From: Neptunitalea chrysea
Lineage (GTDB): Bacteria > Bacteroidota > Bacteroidia > Flavobacteriales > Flavobacteriaceae
DNA length: 64,000 bases
Reading direction: 5' to 3'
Assembly: GCF_027924145.1 (NCBI RefSeq)
Contig: NZ_BRVP01000017.1
Span: 22,757-86,756, forward strand
A program made the translations under genes and the position numbers. Numbering within the stretch: position 1 is the first letter of the stretch; each line of letters opens with the position of its first letter. Below the pieces are notes generated by a model, which was not told where the DNA came from, searched no databases, and worked only from the letters and a program-made list of their open reading frames with translations. Shown one piece after another: positions 37,826 through 47,471 of this stretch.

Positions 37826-39058
37826 ATGAAGGTATTAAAACTATTACTTGTAGCTATGCTTCTCTTTTTTACAGCATGCGATGTAACTGTAAAGGAAAAA
37901 GAAACTACTGAAACTGGTGCTAACGATACAATAGTACCTCAAAATTTAAAATGGTCTGAGCGCATGATGCTATCCGAAATTCACAGATTTCCTGAGGCAT
38001 CTAAATTAGACTTTGTAGATATTCCACGCTGGAGCTATACCAACGGTTTAGTACTAACCGCTGCAGAGCGCGTTTATACCAAATACCCAAAACAAGTATA
38101 TTACGATTATATATATGCCTATGCAGATACGATGGTAACAGCTAATGGTGAGATACGTACCTACAAATTACCTACCCAGAACTTAGACATGTTAAAATCG
38201 GGTGATGTGTTACTATACTTGTATGCCAAAACCAAAGAAGACCGATTTTTAACCGCATTGAAAACCTTACGCAGTCAAATAACCACGCAACCAAGAACAT
38301 CAGATGGAGGTTTTTGGCACAAAAAACGGTATACCAATCAAATGTGGTTAGATGGCTTGTACATGGCAGAACCTTTCTATGCGCAATACACCAAAACCTT
38401 TAGTACAGGTGAAGAAGCAGCCAAAGCATACAATGAAATTGTATTGCAATTTGACCTTATACAAAAACATACTTTAGATCCAAAAACCAATCTATTATAT
38501 CATGGTTGGGATGAAAGTAAAGAACAGCAATGGGCTAATAAAGAAACCGGAACATCTCCAAACTTTTGGTCAAGAGCCATAGGATGGTATGGAATGGCCA
38601 TGGTTGATGTATTAGACTTTTTACCGGAAGACCACCCAGGAAGAGAACGTATTATTCAATATCTTAATCAATATGCGGAGGCTATTACCAAGGTACAAGA
38701 TGCCGAAAGTGGTGTTTGGTATCAGGTATTAGACAAGGGGACACAAGAAGGTAACTATCTGGAAGCAACCGGTAGCTGTATGTTTGCGTATACATTTGCC
38801 AAAGGAGTACAAAAAGGATACTTACCTCAGCAGTATATGAAGGTTGCTCAAAAAGCCTATAGTGGTATTCTTAAAAACTTTGTTACTGTTGAAGACAACG
38901 GAGTTGTAAACCTAAATAAATGCTGTGCAGTAGCAGGTTTAGGTGGTAACCCGTACCGAGATGCTAGCTTTGAATACTATGTAAATGAGAAAATAAGATC
39001 GAACGACCCAAAAGGAACCGGACCATTTATTTTAGCAAGTTTGGTTCTAGACAAATAA
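37826..39058 (+). CDS. Unsaturated uronyl hydrolase lipoprotein (GH105)
   Basis: 410 residues with lipobox FTAC. The (alpha/alpha)6-barrel GH105 motifs are visible: NQMWLDGLYMAEPFYAQY, YHGWDESKEQQW, FWSRAIGWYGMAMVDVLDFLP and GNPYRDASFEYYVNEK. It removes the 4,5-unsaturated galacturonyl end left by pectate or rhamnogalacturonan lyases, giving the substrate for KdgF/KduI. A lyase must therefore be encoded elsewhere. Confidence 0.9.
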   Translation: MKVLKLLLVAMLLFFTACDVTVKEKETTETGANDTIVPQNLKWSERMMLSEIHRFPEASKLDFVDIPRWSYTNGLVLTAAERVYTKYPKQVYYDYIYAYADTMVTANGEIRTYKLPTQNLDMLKSGDVLLYLYAKTKEDRFLTALKTLRSQITTQPRTSDGGFWHKKRYTNQMWLDGLYMAEPFYAQYTKTFSTGEEAAKAYNEIVLQFDLIQKHTLDPKTNLLYHGWDESKEQQWANKETGTSPNFWSRAIGWYGMAMVDVLDFLPEDHPGRERIIQYLNQYAEAITKVQDAESGVWYQVLDKGTQEGNYLEATGSCMFAYTFAKGVQKGYLPQQYMKVAQKAYSGILKNFVTVEDNGVVNLNKCCAVAGLGGNPYRDASFEYYVNEKIRSNDPKGTGPFILASLVLDK

Positions 39059-39065
39059 TATAATC

Positions 39066-40040
39066 ATGAGAGACATACAACTACATACAGGCATCTTACT
39101 AGTATTGCTATGCCTATGTAGTTGTGTAAGTCACTCTCAAAAAAACACCCAAGTAAAAAAAGAGTTACCTCCTTATACCATTCAAACTACTTATGAAAAA
39201 TATAAAGAGAAGTACCCTTTTATTGACCCCATACAAATAACCGATACCACTGGGGTAACGGTTAAAAAAAATGTTGTGTACCACAATACATCCACCTCAT
39301 CGCTTTGTTTTGATGTGTATTTTTCGAGTGTTACAACCCCCAAAAGCTTACTTCCTGTTGTGTTATTAATTCATGGAGGTGGATGGGTTGTTGGTGAACG
39401 GCAAAACCAATCGATTATGGCAACGCATTTGGCTAAAAATGGTTATGTTGCTATCCCTGTAAGTTACAGCCTCAGCAAAGAGGCTACCTACCCCGCTGCA
39501 GTTATTGATATTAAGCATGCTATTCAATATATTAGAGAACATGAAAACCAATTACATGCAGATGGTAATCACATTGCTATTTTAGGTACCTCAGCTGGTG
39601 CTCAGTTAGCCACCTTGGTAGGGGTAACACCCAACTCTTCTATATTCCAAACAACGAGTAAGACAAGCGATGCCGTACAATCAATTATCAACATAGACGG
39701 TATTGTTTCGTTCACTCATCCCGAATCTGAAGAAGGCACCATTGCAGCACAATGGTTAGGGGCTACTAAAATTGAAAACAGAAACATTTGGGAGCAAGCC
39801 TCTCCACTAAATTATGTTACCCAACATACGCCTTCTATTTTATTTATCAATAGTTCGCAACCCAGATTTCATGCTGGTAGAGATGACATGATTACCCAAT
39901 TAAACAGCTACAAAATTTATACCGAAACCCACACCTTAGAAGGTGCCCCACATTCCTTTTGGTTATTACACCCTTGGTATGAGCCTACCCTATCGTATGT
40001 ACTTGCGTTTCTAAACAAAACATTAAAACATTCCTCATGA
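39066..40040 (+). CDS. Alpha/beta-hydrolase lipoprotein, probable carbohydrate esterase
   Basis: 324 residues with a lipobox LCSC signal. The oxyanion motif is HGGGWVVGE, the nucleophile elbow is GTSAGAQLATL, and the late His is in EGAPHSFWLLHP. It resembles BD-FAE-like esterases that remove acetyl (or feruloyl) groups from glycans. In this pectin operon it probably deacetylates homogalacturonan or rhamnogalacturonan. Its end overlaps the pectinesterase start by 4 nt. Confidence 0.8.
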   Translation: MRDIQLHTGILLVLLCLCSCVSHSQKNTQVKKELPPYTIQTTYEKYKEKYPFIDPIQITDTTGVTVKKNVVYHNTSTSSLCFDVYFSSVTTPKSLLPVVLLIHGGGWVVGERQNQSIMATHLAKNGYVAIPVSYSLSKEATYPAAVIDIKHAIQYIREHENQLHADGNHIAILGTSAGAQLATLVGVTPNSSIFQTTSKTSDAVQSIINIDGIVSFTHPESEEGTIAAQWLGATKIENRNIWEQASPLNYVTQHTPSILFINSSQPRFHAGRDDMITQLNSYKIYTETHTLEGAPHSFWLLHPWYEPTLSYVLAFLNKTLKHSS

Positions 40041-41023
40041 AAAAAATACTAATCTTACTCATAACACTACTAAATACATCCTGCTTTTTAGCACAAGATA
40101 CCAATCCGTACCGTAAAATTATCGTTTCCTTGGATGGTTCAGGTGAATATACCTCTATACAAGAGGCAGTAAACTCTACCAGAGATCTGGGACCAGGCGT
40201 AGTTGAAATCTTTATCAAAAACGGCATCTATAAAGAAAAACTAGAAATACCTAGTTGGAAACACCAATTAACCCTTATAGGAGAAGACAAAGACAAAACC
40301 ATTATTTCTCACAGCGATTACTCAGGAAAAATTGATTCGGTAACCCATAAAAAACATAGTACGTTTACTTCTTATACTGTTTTAGTGCAAGGAGACGACA
40401 TACAATTACAGAATCTAACCATTAAAAATACGTCTTGCAACCAAGGACAAGCGGTAGCATTACATGTAGAAGGTGACCGATTTATTGCCAAAAACTGTAA
40501 CTTACTGGGTTGCCAAGATACCCTATATACCGCAACCGAAGGGAGCAGACAATACTACAAAAACTGTTTTATACAAGGTACCACCGATTTTATTTTTGGA
40601 GAAGCCACCGTAGTTTTTAAAGACTGTACCATTAAAAGTTTAGTAAACTCCTATATTACTGCAGCAGCAACACCTAAAAATCAAACGTTTGGGTATGTTT
40701 TTTTTAATGCCCATTTAATTGCCGCAGATGGTGTAGATAAAGTATATTTAGGGAGACCCTGGCGCTCGTATGCTAAAACGGTTTTCATAAGCACCCGTAT
40801 GGATGCACATATACTAAAAGAGGGTTGGAATCCGTGGACAGGTGATAAAATGTTTCCTGATAAAGACAAAACTACCTATTATGCCGAGTATGAAAGCGTG
40901 GGTGAAGGGGCTTCTGCTGAAACCCGTGTAGCCTGGTCGCACCAACTAACCGATAAAGAACTAAAAAAATATAAAGTAAATAACATCTTAAAAGGATGTG
41001 ACAACTGGAATCCTGAAAAATAA
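40037..41023 (+). CDS. Pectin methylesterase (CE8)
   Basis: 328 residues with signal peptide ending around CFLAQDTN. The CE8 motifs are QGQAVALHVEGDR, CQDTLYT (first catalytic Asp), GTTDFIFGEATVVF (second Asp) and YLGRPWRSYAKTVF (Arg). It removes methyl esters from homogalacturonan, exposing it to GH28 or to lyases. It is translationally coupled to the esterase before it. Confidence 0.94.
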   Translation: MKKILILLITLLNTSCFLAQDTNPYRKIIVSLDGSGEYTSIQEAVNSTRDLGPGVVEIFIKNGIYKEKLEIPSWKHQLTLIGEDKDKTIISHSDYSGKIDSVTHKKHSTFTSYTVLVQGDDIQLQNLTIKNTSCNQGQAVALHVEGDRFIAKNCNLLGCQDTLYTATEGSRQYYKNCFIQGTTDFIFGEATVVFKDCTIKSLVNSYITAAATPKNQTFGYVFFNAHLIAADGVDKVYLGRPWRSYAKTVFISTRMDAHILKEGWNPWTGDKMFPDKDKTTYYAEYESVGEGASAETRVAWSHQLTDKELKKYKVNNILKGCDNWNPEK

Positions 41024-41029
41024 ATTCGC

Positions 41030-41794
41030 ATGAAAAAACTAATGGTACTACTAGTGCTATGCTGTTTCACTTTAAGTTATGCTCAAAAGCCTACCCTATA
41101 CCTTATTGGTGATTCTACCATGGCTAATAAAAAGGATCCTGAAGTAAACCCTGAACATGGCTGGGGGCAAATGTTACCCCTGTTAATGACCAATGCTATT
41201 TCTATACAAAACCATGCAGTGAACGGAAGAAGTTCACGAAGTTTTTTGTTGGAAGGCCGTTGGGATAGTATTATGAAAACCCTTAAAAAAGGGGATTACG
41301 TCATCATTCAATTTGGGCATAACGACCAAAAATTTAAAAGCAAAGACCGGTATACCAACCCATATACAGCCTACCGCTATAATTTAGAAAAATACGTAAA
41401 CGACACGCGCTCTAAAGGTGCCTACCCTATTTTAATGAGCTCTATTGTACGTAGAAAATTTAATGAATACGATGTGTTGGAAGATACACATGGTGCCTAC
41501 CCTCTTATAACACGCATGGTAGCCAAAGAGATGGACATACCCTTTGTAGATATGCAGTGGTTAACCGAACAACTGGAAACCCAATACGGCACCGAAAAAT
41601 CAAAAGAACTACACTTACACATTCCTCCAAATACAAATAGTTATGTACCCAATGGGAAAAAGGATAACACCCATCTTTCTGAAAAAGGTGCAACACTGGT
41701 GGCTTCGCTTGCATTACAAGAAATAGCCAACCAAAATTTGTCCCTTAAAAAGTATATAAAACCAGAAACTCTATCTCACAAAATTTTACAATAA
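41030..41794 (+). CDS. Rhamnogalacturonan acetylesterase (CE12, SGNH fold)
   Basis: 254 residues: signal peptide, then the SGNH blocks LIGDSTMANK (Ser), NGRSSRSFLLEGRW (Gly), QFGHNDQKF (Asn) and DNTHLSEKGA (Asp and His). The size fits CE12. It removes acetyl groups from rhamnogalacturonan or homogalacturonan backbones. Its stop is directly followed by the kdgF start. Confidence 0.92.
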   Translation: MKKLMVLLVLCCFTLSYAQKPTLYLIGDSTMANKKDPEVNPEHGWGQMLPLLMTNAISIQNHAVNGRSSRSFLLEGRWDSIMKTLKKGDYVIIQFGHNDQKFKSKDRYTNPYTAYRYNLEKYVNDTRSKGAYPILMSSIVRRKFNEYDVLEDTHGAYPLITRMVAKEMDIPFVDMQWLTEQLETQYGTEKSKELHLHIPPNTNSYVPNGKKDNTHLSEKGATLVASLALQEIANQNLSLKKYIKPETLSHKILQ

Positions 41795-42133
41795 ATGGCA
41801 TACTCAACCGATTCTTTCTTTATAAATAAAAATACTCAATGGGAAAATTGCGGCTCAGGAATCAGCAGGCAATTTATTGGATACAATACCCAATTAATGG
41901 TTGTTAAAGTACGCTTTGAAAAAGGCGCTATAGGAACCTTACATGCGCATTTTCATACACAAGGAACCTATGTAGCTTCTGGTAAATTCAAAATTACCAT
42001 TGACGGAAAAGAAGAAATTCTGGAAACTGGTGATGGTTTTTTTGTTCAACCTAATAAAGAACACGGAGCCGAATGCCTGGAAGCAGGTATGCTAATAGAC
42101 TCGTTTAGTCCCATACGAGAAGATTTTCTATAA
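41795..42133 (+). CDS. kdgF: KdgF-type cupin (unsaturated uronate linearisation)
   Basis: A 112-residue single cupin with metal residues HAHFHTQGTYVASGKFKI and a late His in EHGAE. It starts one base after the CE12 stop, and the length matches KdgF. KdgF opens the ring of 4,5-unsaturated galacturonate to 5-keto-4-deoxyuronate, the substrate of KduI, which is encoded in this locus. The cupin family is certain, the KdgF name is supported by size and context. Confidence 0.85.
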   Translation: MAYSTDSFFINKNTQWENCGSGISRQFIGYNTQLMVVKVRFEKGAIGTLHAHFHTQGTYVASGKFKITIDGKEEILETGDGFFVQPNKEHGAECLEAGMLIDSFSPIREDFL

Positions 42134-42137
42134 TTAG

Positions 42138-43502
42138 ATGAAATTAAACAAACATTACATAGTACCCGTTTTATTGCTTTTTAGCTTTTATAACAGCTTT
42201 TCGCAATTAAGTAAACAAGAACAAAAGGAAAAGGTAAAAAGCATCTTAGAAACGATCATTTTACCCTCTATCCCTGAAAATAGGATCTCCTTACTACAGA
42301 CGGGAGGAAAAGGAAATGGCAGTTTCGATAATAAAAAAGCCTTTGACAAAGCGCTCATGAAACTTCAAAAAAAGGGCGGAGGTACATTAGTGGTTCCGAA
42401 AGGGAATTACCGCATCAGCGGACCTATTCATTTAATTAATAATTTGAATTTACATTTAGCGGAAGGTGCTACCCTAAAATTTGGCAGTAATACAAATGAT
42501 TATCCACTAGTGTATACCAGTTGGGAAGGTACCTTTATCTACAATTATAGTCCGTTTATATATGGATATAACCTACATGATATAGCCATTACCGGAAAAG
42601 GAACCATAGACGGAGAAGCTGCTACTACTTGGTTACAATGGAAACCTAAAGAAAACAATGATAAGCTGACCACCAGAGATATGAATCATAATTCTGTGCC
42701 TGTTGATCAACGTATTTTTGGTGAAGGACATTATTTACGCCCACAATTGGTACAATTGATTAATTGCAATAACATTTTAGTAGAAGACGTGCGTATGGAA
42801 GATTCCCCATTTTGGTGCTTACACCTTCTAAAATGTAAAGGAATAACCATAAGAGGAGTTTCCTATGATGCGCATAATAAAAATAATGATGGTATCGATT
42901 TAGAATATAGTAGCAATGTACTTATAGAAAACGTAACCTTTAACAATGGTGACGATAACATTGCCATTAAAGCAGGTAGAGACCATGAAGGTCGTGCCAA
43001 TGCGGCTACTCCTTCAAAGAATATTGTGGTACGCAACTGTTTATTTAAAGGGTTACATGCCTTGGTAATTGGTAGTGAAATGTCTGCCGGAGTTGAAAAT
43101 GTATTTGTTGAAAACTCTAAAAGCCACGGCTACGTTAAACGAGGCATCTACTTTAAAACTAACAGAGACCGTGGCGGGTATATTAAAGATATTTATATAG
43201 AAAATCTTTCATTTGATGAAACTGAAGATCTCATTTACATGACCGCCAATTACCACGGAGAAGGCAATGGCTATAACTCTAAGATTAAGGATATTGAAAT
43301 TACCAACGTACAATGCAATAAAGCAAGTGGTACCGCCATTGTAATTCAAGGATATAAAGAAAGTAAAGTTGAAAACGTGCTTCTTTCTAATATTACCGTT
43401 GAAAAGGCAAAAAATGGTATTTCGGTTACCAATACCCAACATGTAACCATAGACAACGTAATTATAGGCGAAGAAGCCACGCTACCTACTGCTGTAAAAT
43501 AA
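42138..43502 (+). CDS. Exported polygalacturonase (GH28), second copy
   Basis: 454 residues with a cleavable signal (FYNSFSQ), not a lipobox, unlike the first GH28. The catalytic motifs are NNDGIDLEYS, NGDDNIAIKAGRDHEGR, LHALVIGSEMSAGV and RGIYFKTNRDRGG. In HALVIGSE an Ala replaces the usual Gly after His. It probably acts in the periplasm on imported oligogalacturonides while the lipoprotein copy acts earlier (inference). Confidence 0.92.
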   Translation: MKLNKHYIVPVLLLFSFYNSFSQLSKQEQKEKVKSILETIILPSIPENRISLLQTGGKGNGSFDNKKAFDKALMKLQKKGGGTLVVPKGNYRISGPIHLINNLNLHLAEGATLKFGSNTNDYPLVYTSWEGTFIYNYSPFIYGYNLHDIAITGKGTIDGEAATTWLQWKPKENNDKLTTRDMNHNSVPVDQRIFGEGHYLRPQLVQLINCNNILVEDVRMEDSPFWCLHLLKCKGITIRGVSYDAHNKNNDGIDLEYSSNVLIENVTFNNGDDNIAIKAGRDHEGRANAATPSKNIVVRNCLFKGLHALVIGSEMSAGVENVFVENSKSHGYVKRGIYFKTNRDRGGYIKDIYIENLSFDETEDLIYMTANYHGEGNGYNSKIKDIEITNVQCNKASGTAIVIQGYKESKVENVLLSNITVEKAKNGISVTNTQHVTIDNVIIGEEATLPTAVK

Positions 43503-43505
43503 ACT

Positions 43506-44423
43506 ATGATGCAAAAACTACCCCTACTAGTAGTACTCTTAGTTTCCATATTGGGATATTCACAAGAATTTATACCCATATGGCCTGTAGGCAATATGCC
43601 TAATAGCAAAGGGATGAAGCTACAACATATTGAGGAACGAGAACGAATTACGCAAGTAGCTACTCCTGGGATTTATGCATTCTATCCTGCTCCAGAAGAA
43701 GCTAACGGTGCAGCCGTGCTTATTTGTCCGGGTGGTGGTTACCATCATCTTACTTATAATCTTGGAGGCTTTCAATTGGCCAAATGGCTAAATACCCAAG
43801 GTATTGCTGCCTTTGTTCTTATTTACCGCTTACCCACCTCACCCGATTTAAAAGATAGAATTTTGGCCCCCGTACAAGATGCCCAACGTGCAATGCAGTT
43901 AATACGATTCAATGCTGAGAAATGGAATATTGACACCAATAAACTAGGTATAATGGGAACCTCTGCAGGTGGACATCTGGCATCTATACTTGGTACCCAT
44001 ACAGAAAATGTAACTCATATAAATGATACCATAAGTACATTACCATTTAAACCTGATTATATGCTATTAGTGTCTCCGGTAATTTCCATGGAATCTGAAA
44101 CGCATAAGGGAAGTGTTGAAAATTTGCTTGGAAAAAATGCGAACGACACATTAAAACATAGGTATTCTACCTACTTTCAGGTAACTGAAGATACGCCCCC
44201 TACGTTTTTAGCCCATGCCGAAAACGATCCGGCAGTACCCGTAAGCAATAGCCTTAGGTTTTATATGGCTATGGTAGCACATAATGTACCCAGTACTTTA
44301 CATGTGTTTCCTACCGGTGAGCATGCTATAGGAACCTACAATGCCTCAGAACTTACAAACCAATGGAAACAACTATGCATACTTTGGTTAAAAGAAATAC
44401 GTATTATTACGAAAAAAAACTGA
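43506..44423 (+). CDS. Alpha/beta-hydrolase, probable acetyl(xylan)-esterase-like
   Basis: 305 residues with signal peptide (LLVVLLVSILGYSQ). The oxyanion motif is CPGGGYHHLTYNLGG, the nucleophile elbow GTSAGGHLAS, the Asp in AENDPAVPVSNSLRF and the His in GEHAIGTYN. It is a second glycan esterase of the operon, in a different subfamily from the one at 39066. It is the last gene of the enzyme operon. Confidence 0.82.
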   Translation: MMQKLPLLVVLLVSILGYSQEFIPIWPVGNMPNSKGMKLQHIEERERITQVATPGIYAFYPAPEEANGAAVLICPGGGYHHLTYNLGGFQLAKWLNTQGIAAFVLIYRLPTSPDLKDRILAPVQDAQRAMQLIRFNAEKWNIDTNKLGIMGTSAGGHLASILGTHTENVTHINDTISTLPFKPDYMLLVSPVISMESETHKGSVENLLGKNANDTLKHRYSTYFQVTEDTPPTFLAHAENDPAVPVSNSLRFYMAMVAHNVPSTLHVFPTGEHAIGTYNASELTNQWKQLCILWLKEIRIITKKN

Positions 44424-44579
44424 TACTTTATATAAAGAGCGAACGACCTTCCTTTCGGTAAGGCCGTTCTGGGTTTGGGGAGGGAAAAAATTGAATTGGG
44501 GAAAAAAGCTATAATTCAAACTTCATGAGATACTACCAAGCTTACAAAACCATTTAACAATAACTGAGGTTAACCCATC

Positions 44580-45167
44580 CTATATACGTTCATAAAGGAA
44601 AATAAGTTTTCCTTTTTCCAAATTATTCGGATGTTCAGCCAAGTAGCTTTCTTGTGCAGGAGGAATGCGACTTATTATACTTTTCACCATATCAGAAATT
44701 AGTTCAGGTAACAAATAAAATCCTACCCTATATCTCTTGATAATCTTAATTTCATTTTTCAAAAAGTGTGATAATCTTGCTGCAAAATTCCAACGTCCTA
44801 AGCCATAAAATTTATACAGTTCATTACTGTTATCAACTATATTTTGCTTTTTAAGAACACTTTCTAAATCGTTAGAAAACTCAAGCACTATGTATCCATT
44901 TACCGGTACATTGCTTTGGTTATACAAAAAACGTACACCAGCTCTTACTGCATTTTCATTGCTCACACGTCTCTTAACATCTACAATGCTAAAATTTAAG
45001 TTATCTAACATCTGTAAGTTATAAAACAACTGAAGGGTATTATCCTTGCTTCCGTTATTTACAAAACAGATATGGTACTCTTTATTGGCCTCAACAAATT
45101 TTATAAATGAGTTTACATCCAATTCTCTTCCTACATTGTAACACGGTATGATGATTCCAGTTTTCAT
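44580..45167 (-). CDS. Glycosyltransferase family 2-like protein, divergent
   Basis: The ATG at 45167 gives MKTGIIIPCYNVGRELDVNS, a GT-A start, with CFVNNGSKDNTLQLF following. After the conserved AVRAG segment, the usual DxD-type block is replaced by YIVLEFSNDLESV, so metal-dependent transfer is uncertain. At 195 residues it is shorter than most GT2 enzymes. It might be catalytically altered or a structural relative. Confidence 0.6.
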   Translation of the reverse strand: MKTGIIIPCYNVGRELDVNSFIKFVEANKEYHICFVNNGSKDNTLQLFYNLQMLDNLNFSIVDVKRRVSNENAVRAGVRFLYNQSNVPVNGYIVLEFSNDLESVLKKQNIVDNSNELYKFYGLGRWNFAARLSHFLKNEIKIIKRYRVGFYLLPELISDMVKSIISRIPPAQESYLAEHPNNLEKGKLIFLYERI

Positions 45168-45456
45168 TATCAAAGGGATGCTTTTAATTAATACTTCAAA
45201 AATACCATTCATTAATCACTATAATCGTCGTATTTCGGTCATTGGAATTGTTGTATCGATGAATGAAGACTTTATATATGTAGATATGATATTTATCAAT
45301 ATAGTTTTCTTACTACCAGAAAAAGTAATAAAGCCTAGTTGCAGAAATTCCCCAAAGAAATATACATTTCGATGAGGAATTTCTCCAAATTAAGCATTGG
45401 ATTTGGTGATATGGGGCAAAAAAGCTGCTTTCGACTACTCTCTTCCTTTGCAGTAT

Positions 45457-46695
45457 TTACTTAAGAAAAGATATACTTTTAATTGTTTTTAATTTCTTCT
45501 TTACAACCGGTTGTTCTTTTTTAGAACTGAGCATTTTATAAAACCGTTCCATGTACATATCGGTTACTTTATCCATTGGATTCACTCTTGCGGCAAGAGC
45601 ATTTGCTGTCTCCTGTTGTGCTCTGTACTCTTCATCTAGTAATAAACTTTCTATAGCCTCAGCCATGCTGTCTACACTATCAGTTTCGTAAAACTCACCC
45701 AAAAAACCTTCCTGAGCTAATTTATCACGAAAATCTCCTATATTCGGAACCACCATGGCTTTTCCATAACTAGCCGTTATGTGTAATACTTCAGAACTTC
45801 CTCCATATTCAACATACGGTAATACCACAACCGTACTACGGTTAAATATGGCAGGTACCTCATAGTCCTCTACGTATCCGGTAAATTTCAATTTGGGTAC
45901 ATTTGCATACAATTCCTTTACATTTTCCAAATATCCGGTTACCTCATCACTATCGGTACCTGCAATAACAATCTCTACATCTATATTCCTCCTGTATCTA
46001 ATTTTTTCAATTGCCTCAATTAACCTATCCACCTTTTTGTTAATTCCAAACTTTCCAAAAGCCAATACCTGTAGAGTGCCTTCGAACTCAGTGTTAGAAG
46101 ACACTTCAGGTATATAAAAGGTTCCGTGGGGTATTAAGGATATATTCTTATTCTTATAGATATTCTTATAATCATCTACATTTTTCTGCAATGTAAATAC
46201 CACTTCATTAGCTTGTAATAATAAGCGTTCATAAAATGCACTTAATAGATTATTTCCTTTTTGCAACAAAACATTGTCTTTATACTTGTTATTAAGCATG
46301 TTACTATACTTAACAGTATTATGTAAAAGAACTATAGTTGGAATCTTTTTCCACTTACACATTGCGGGTAATAACAACCCTAATGCAGTAGCAACTTTTT
46401 TATTACCAAAATTCGTAAACTGCAAATTGAACAAGACCGCATTGGGCTTTGTTTTATTTAAAGCCCTTATAACAGATACCACATTTGTATAACTATCTAA
46501 AGACCAACATTGCTTTACTTTTACCCAACACCCTGCTGTTGTAAAAGATAAATTTTTAGGCTTATCGGTTCTGTCTGTTAACAGAATTAACTCTTCAATA
46601 GCCTCTTTCTGAGCAAAACTTTTAGCCAGATGAAAGGCATACTCCTTGAGCGCTACTTTACTTGGAGGGTAAGGTGTTACAATTGCCAACTTCAT
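45457..46695 (-). CDS. Glycosyltransferase family 4 (GT-B) protein
   Basis: 412 residues. The N-terminal GT-B start is MKLAIVTPYPPSKVALKEYA. The C-terminal Rossmann domain has LAFGKFGINKKVDRLIEAIE-like residues, FTGYVEDYEVPAIFNRSTVVVLPY and the GT4 donor motif EYGGSSEVLHITASYGKAMVV. It transfers a sugar from an activated donor; the acceptor is unknown. A short Lys-rich tail ends the protein. Confidence 0.85.
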   Translation of the reverse strand: MKLAIVTPYPPSKVALKEYAFHLAKSFAQKEAIEELILLTDRTDKPKNLSFTTAGCWVKVKQCWSLDSYTNVVSVIRALNKTKPNAVLFNLQFTNFGNKKVATALGLLLPAMCKWKKIPTIVLLHNTVKYSNMLNNKYKDNVLLQKGNNLLSAFYERLLLQANEVVFTLQKNVDDYKNIYKNKNISLIPHGTFYIPEVSSNTEFEGTLQVLAFGKFGINKKVDRLIEAIEKIRYRRNIDVEIVIAGTDSDEVTGYLENVKELYANVPKLKFTGYVEDYEVPAIFNRSTVVVLPYVEYGGSSEVLHITASYGKAMVVPNIGDFRDKLAQEGFLGEFYETDSVDSMAEAIESLLLDEEYRAQQETANALAARVNPMDKVTDMYMERFYKMLSSKKEQPVVKKKLKTIKSISFLK

Positions 46696-47081
46696 AATTC
46701 AAAACAACTAACAGGTTAAACTCTATAACAAATATCTACTAAAAAGCATTTAAAAAAGTAGGGGCATAGCCAAATGACTTATTGCTATAGATGAATGGCA
46801 TTTTATTTAAGATAAACCAATTAATAGTATATACCCATCTCGTACTAAACTCACAAATTAATAAAATACAACATATACAGCTGCACCACTACCTAATATA
46901 AAAATAAAATGAGCTATATGTAAACACAGCACAATTTAAATAAATAAACTTCTTAGATTTATAATTAATTTCTCTCTTACTAAATTCCTTTTTTTAAAAA
47001 AGGAAGTAGTTCACTTCGTATCAACAATACTTAATACACGTATTATTATGATATATTTTTCAGCCTTTTTGAAATAAGAAA

Positions 47082-47471
47082 GGAGGGGCTTACCCCTCCA
47101 TTCCTTTTAAATAACCAACTAAATTTACTATGAAAAATCTTTTACTATATTCTATTCTTAAAATTTCTTTGGTTTTAGAAAGGAAAGGAAGATTAGGGTA
47201 CTTCCTTTCCTTTTAAATAACCAACTAAATCTGCTATGAAAAAAAACTAATCTGCTTTATCTAAATACAACAGGATTTTTCCTGTGTATTGAGTGTCTAA
47301 GTTTAGTATTAGGAAAGGAAATGAAAACACCTCCTTTCCCAAAAAATAACCAACTAAATTTGTTTATAAAAAACTACACTACTACTCTCTTCTCTATGTT
47401 TTTTTATGTTTTATAGATGACAGGAGAACATTGCTCCCCTGTCATAAATAATAACCAACTAAATAGCTATG
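47082..47471 (+). repeat. Tandem array of four hairpin-leader units
   Basis: Four units of about 105-130 bp, each with (i) a GA/CT-rich hairpin, (ii) the identical 15-mer AATAACCAACTAAAT (starting at 47110, 47216, 47345 and 47450) and (iii) a start-like TATGAAAAA 4-6 nt later (ATAAAAA in unit 3). Hairpins: GGAGGGG-CTTA-CCCCTCC at 47082-47099; a 13-bp stem at 47179-47213; GGAAAGGA/TCCTTTCC at 47312-47339; ATGACAGG/CCTGTCAT at 47417-47445. The short frames after the start-like codon are 28, 4, non-ATG and 30 codons long. Function unknown. Confidence 0.8.
47130..47216 (+). CDS. Possible small ORF of unit 1 in the hairpin-leader array
   Basis: ATG follows the AATAACCAACTAAAT leader by 5 nt and opens a 28-codon frame, MKNLLLYSILKISLVLERKG and so on, with a hydrophobic start. 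Its 3' half is the hairpin of unit 2. It could be a real small membrane peptide or chance coding in a repeat. Confidence 0.3.
   Translation: MKNLLLYSILKISLVLERKGRLGYFLSF

Noticed and set aside
44440..44475. Terminator after the last esterase gene
   Set aside because: A GAACG/CGTTC and CCTT/AAGG pairing exists but has a mismatch and no T tract, so I do not list it as a feature.
47082..47471. CRISPR array
   Set aside because: Repeated parts are a 15-mer plus hairpins with different arm sequences, period 105-130 bp, no uniform spacers, and no cas genes nearby.
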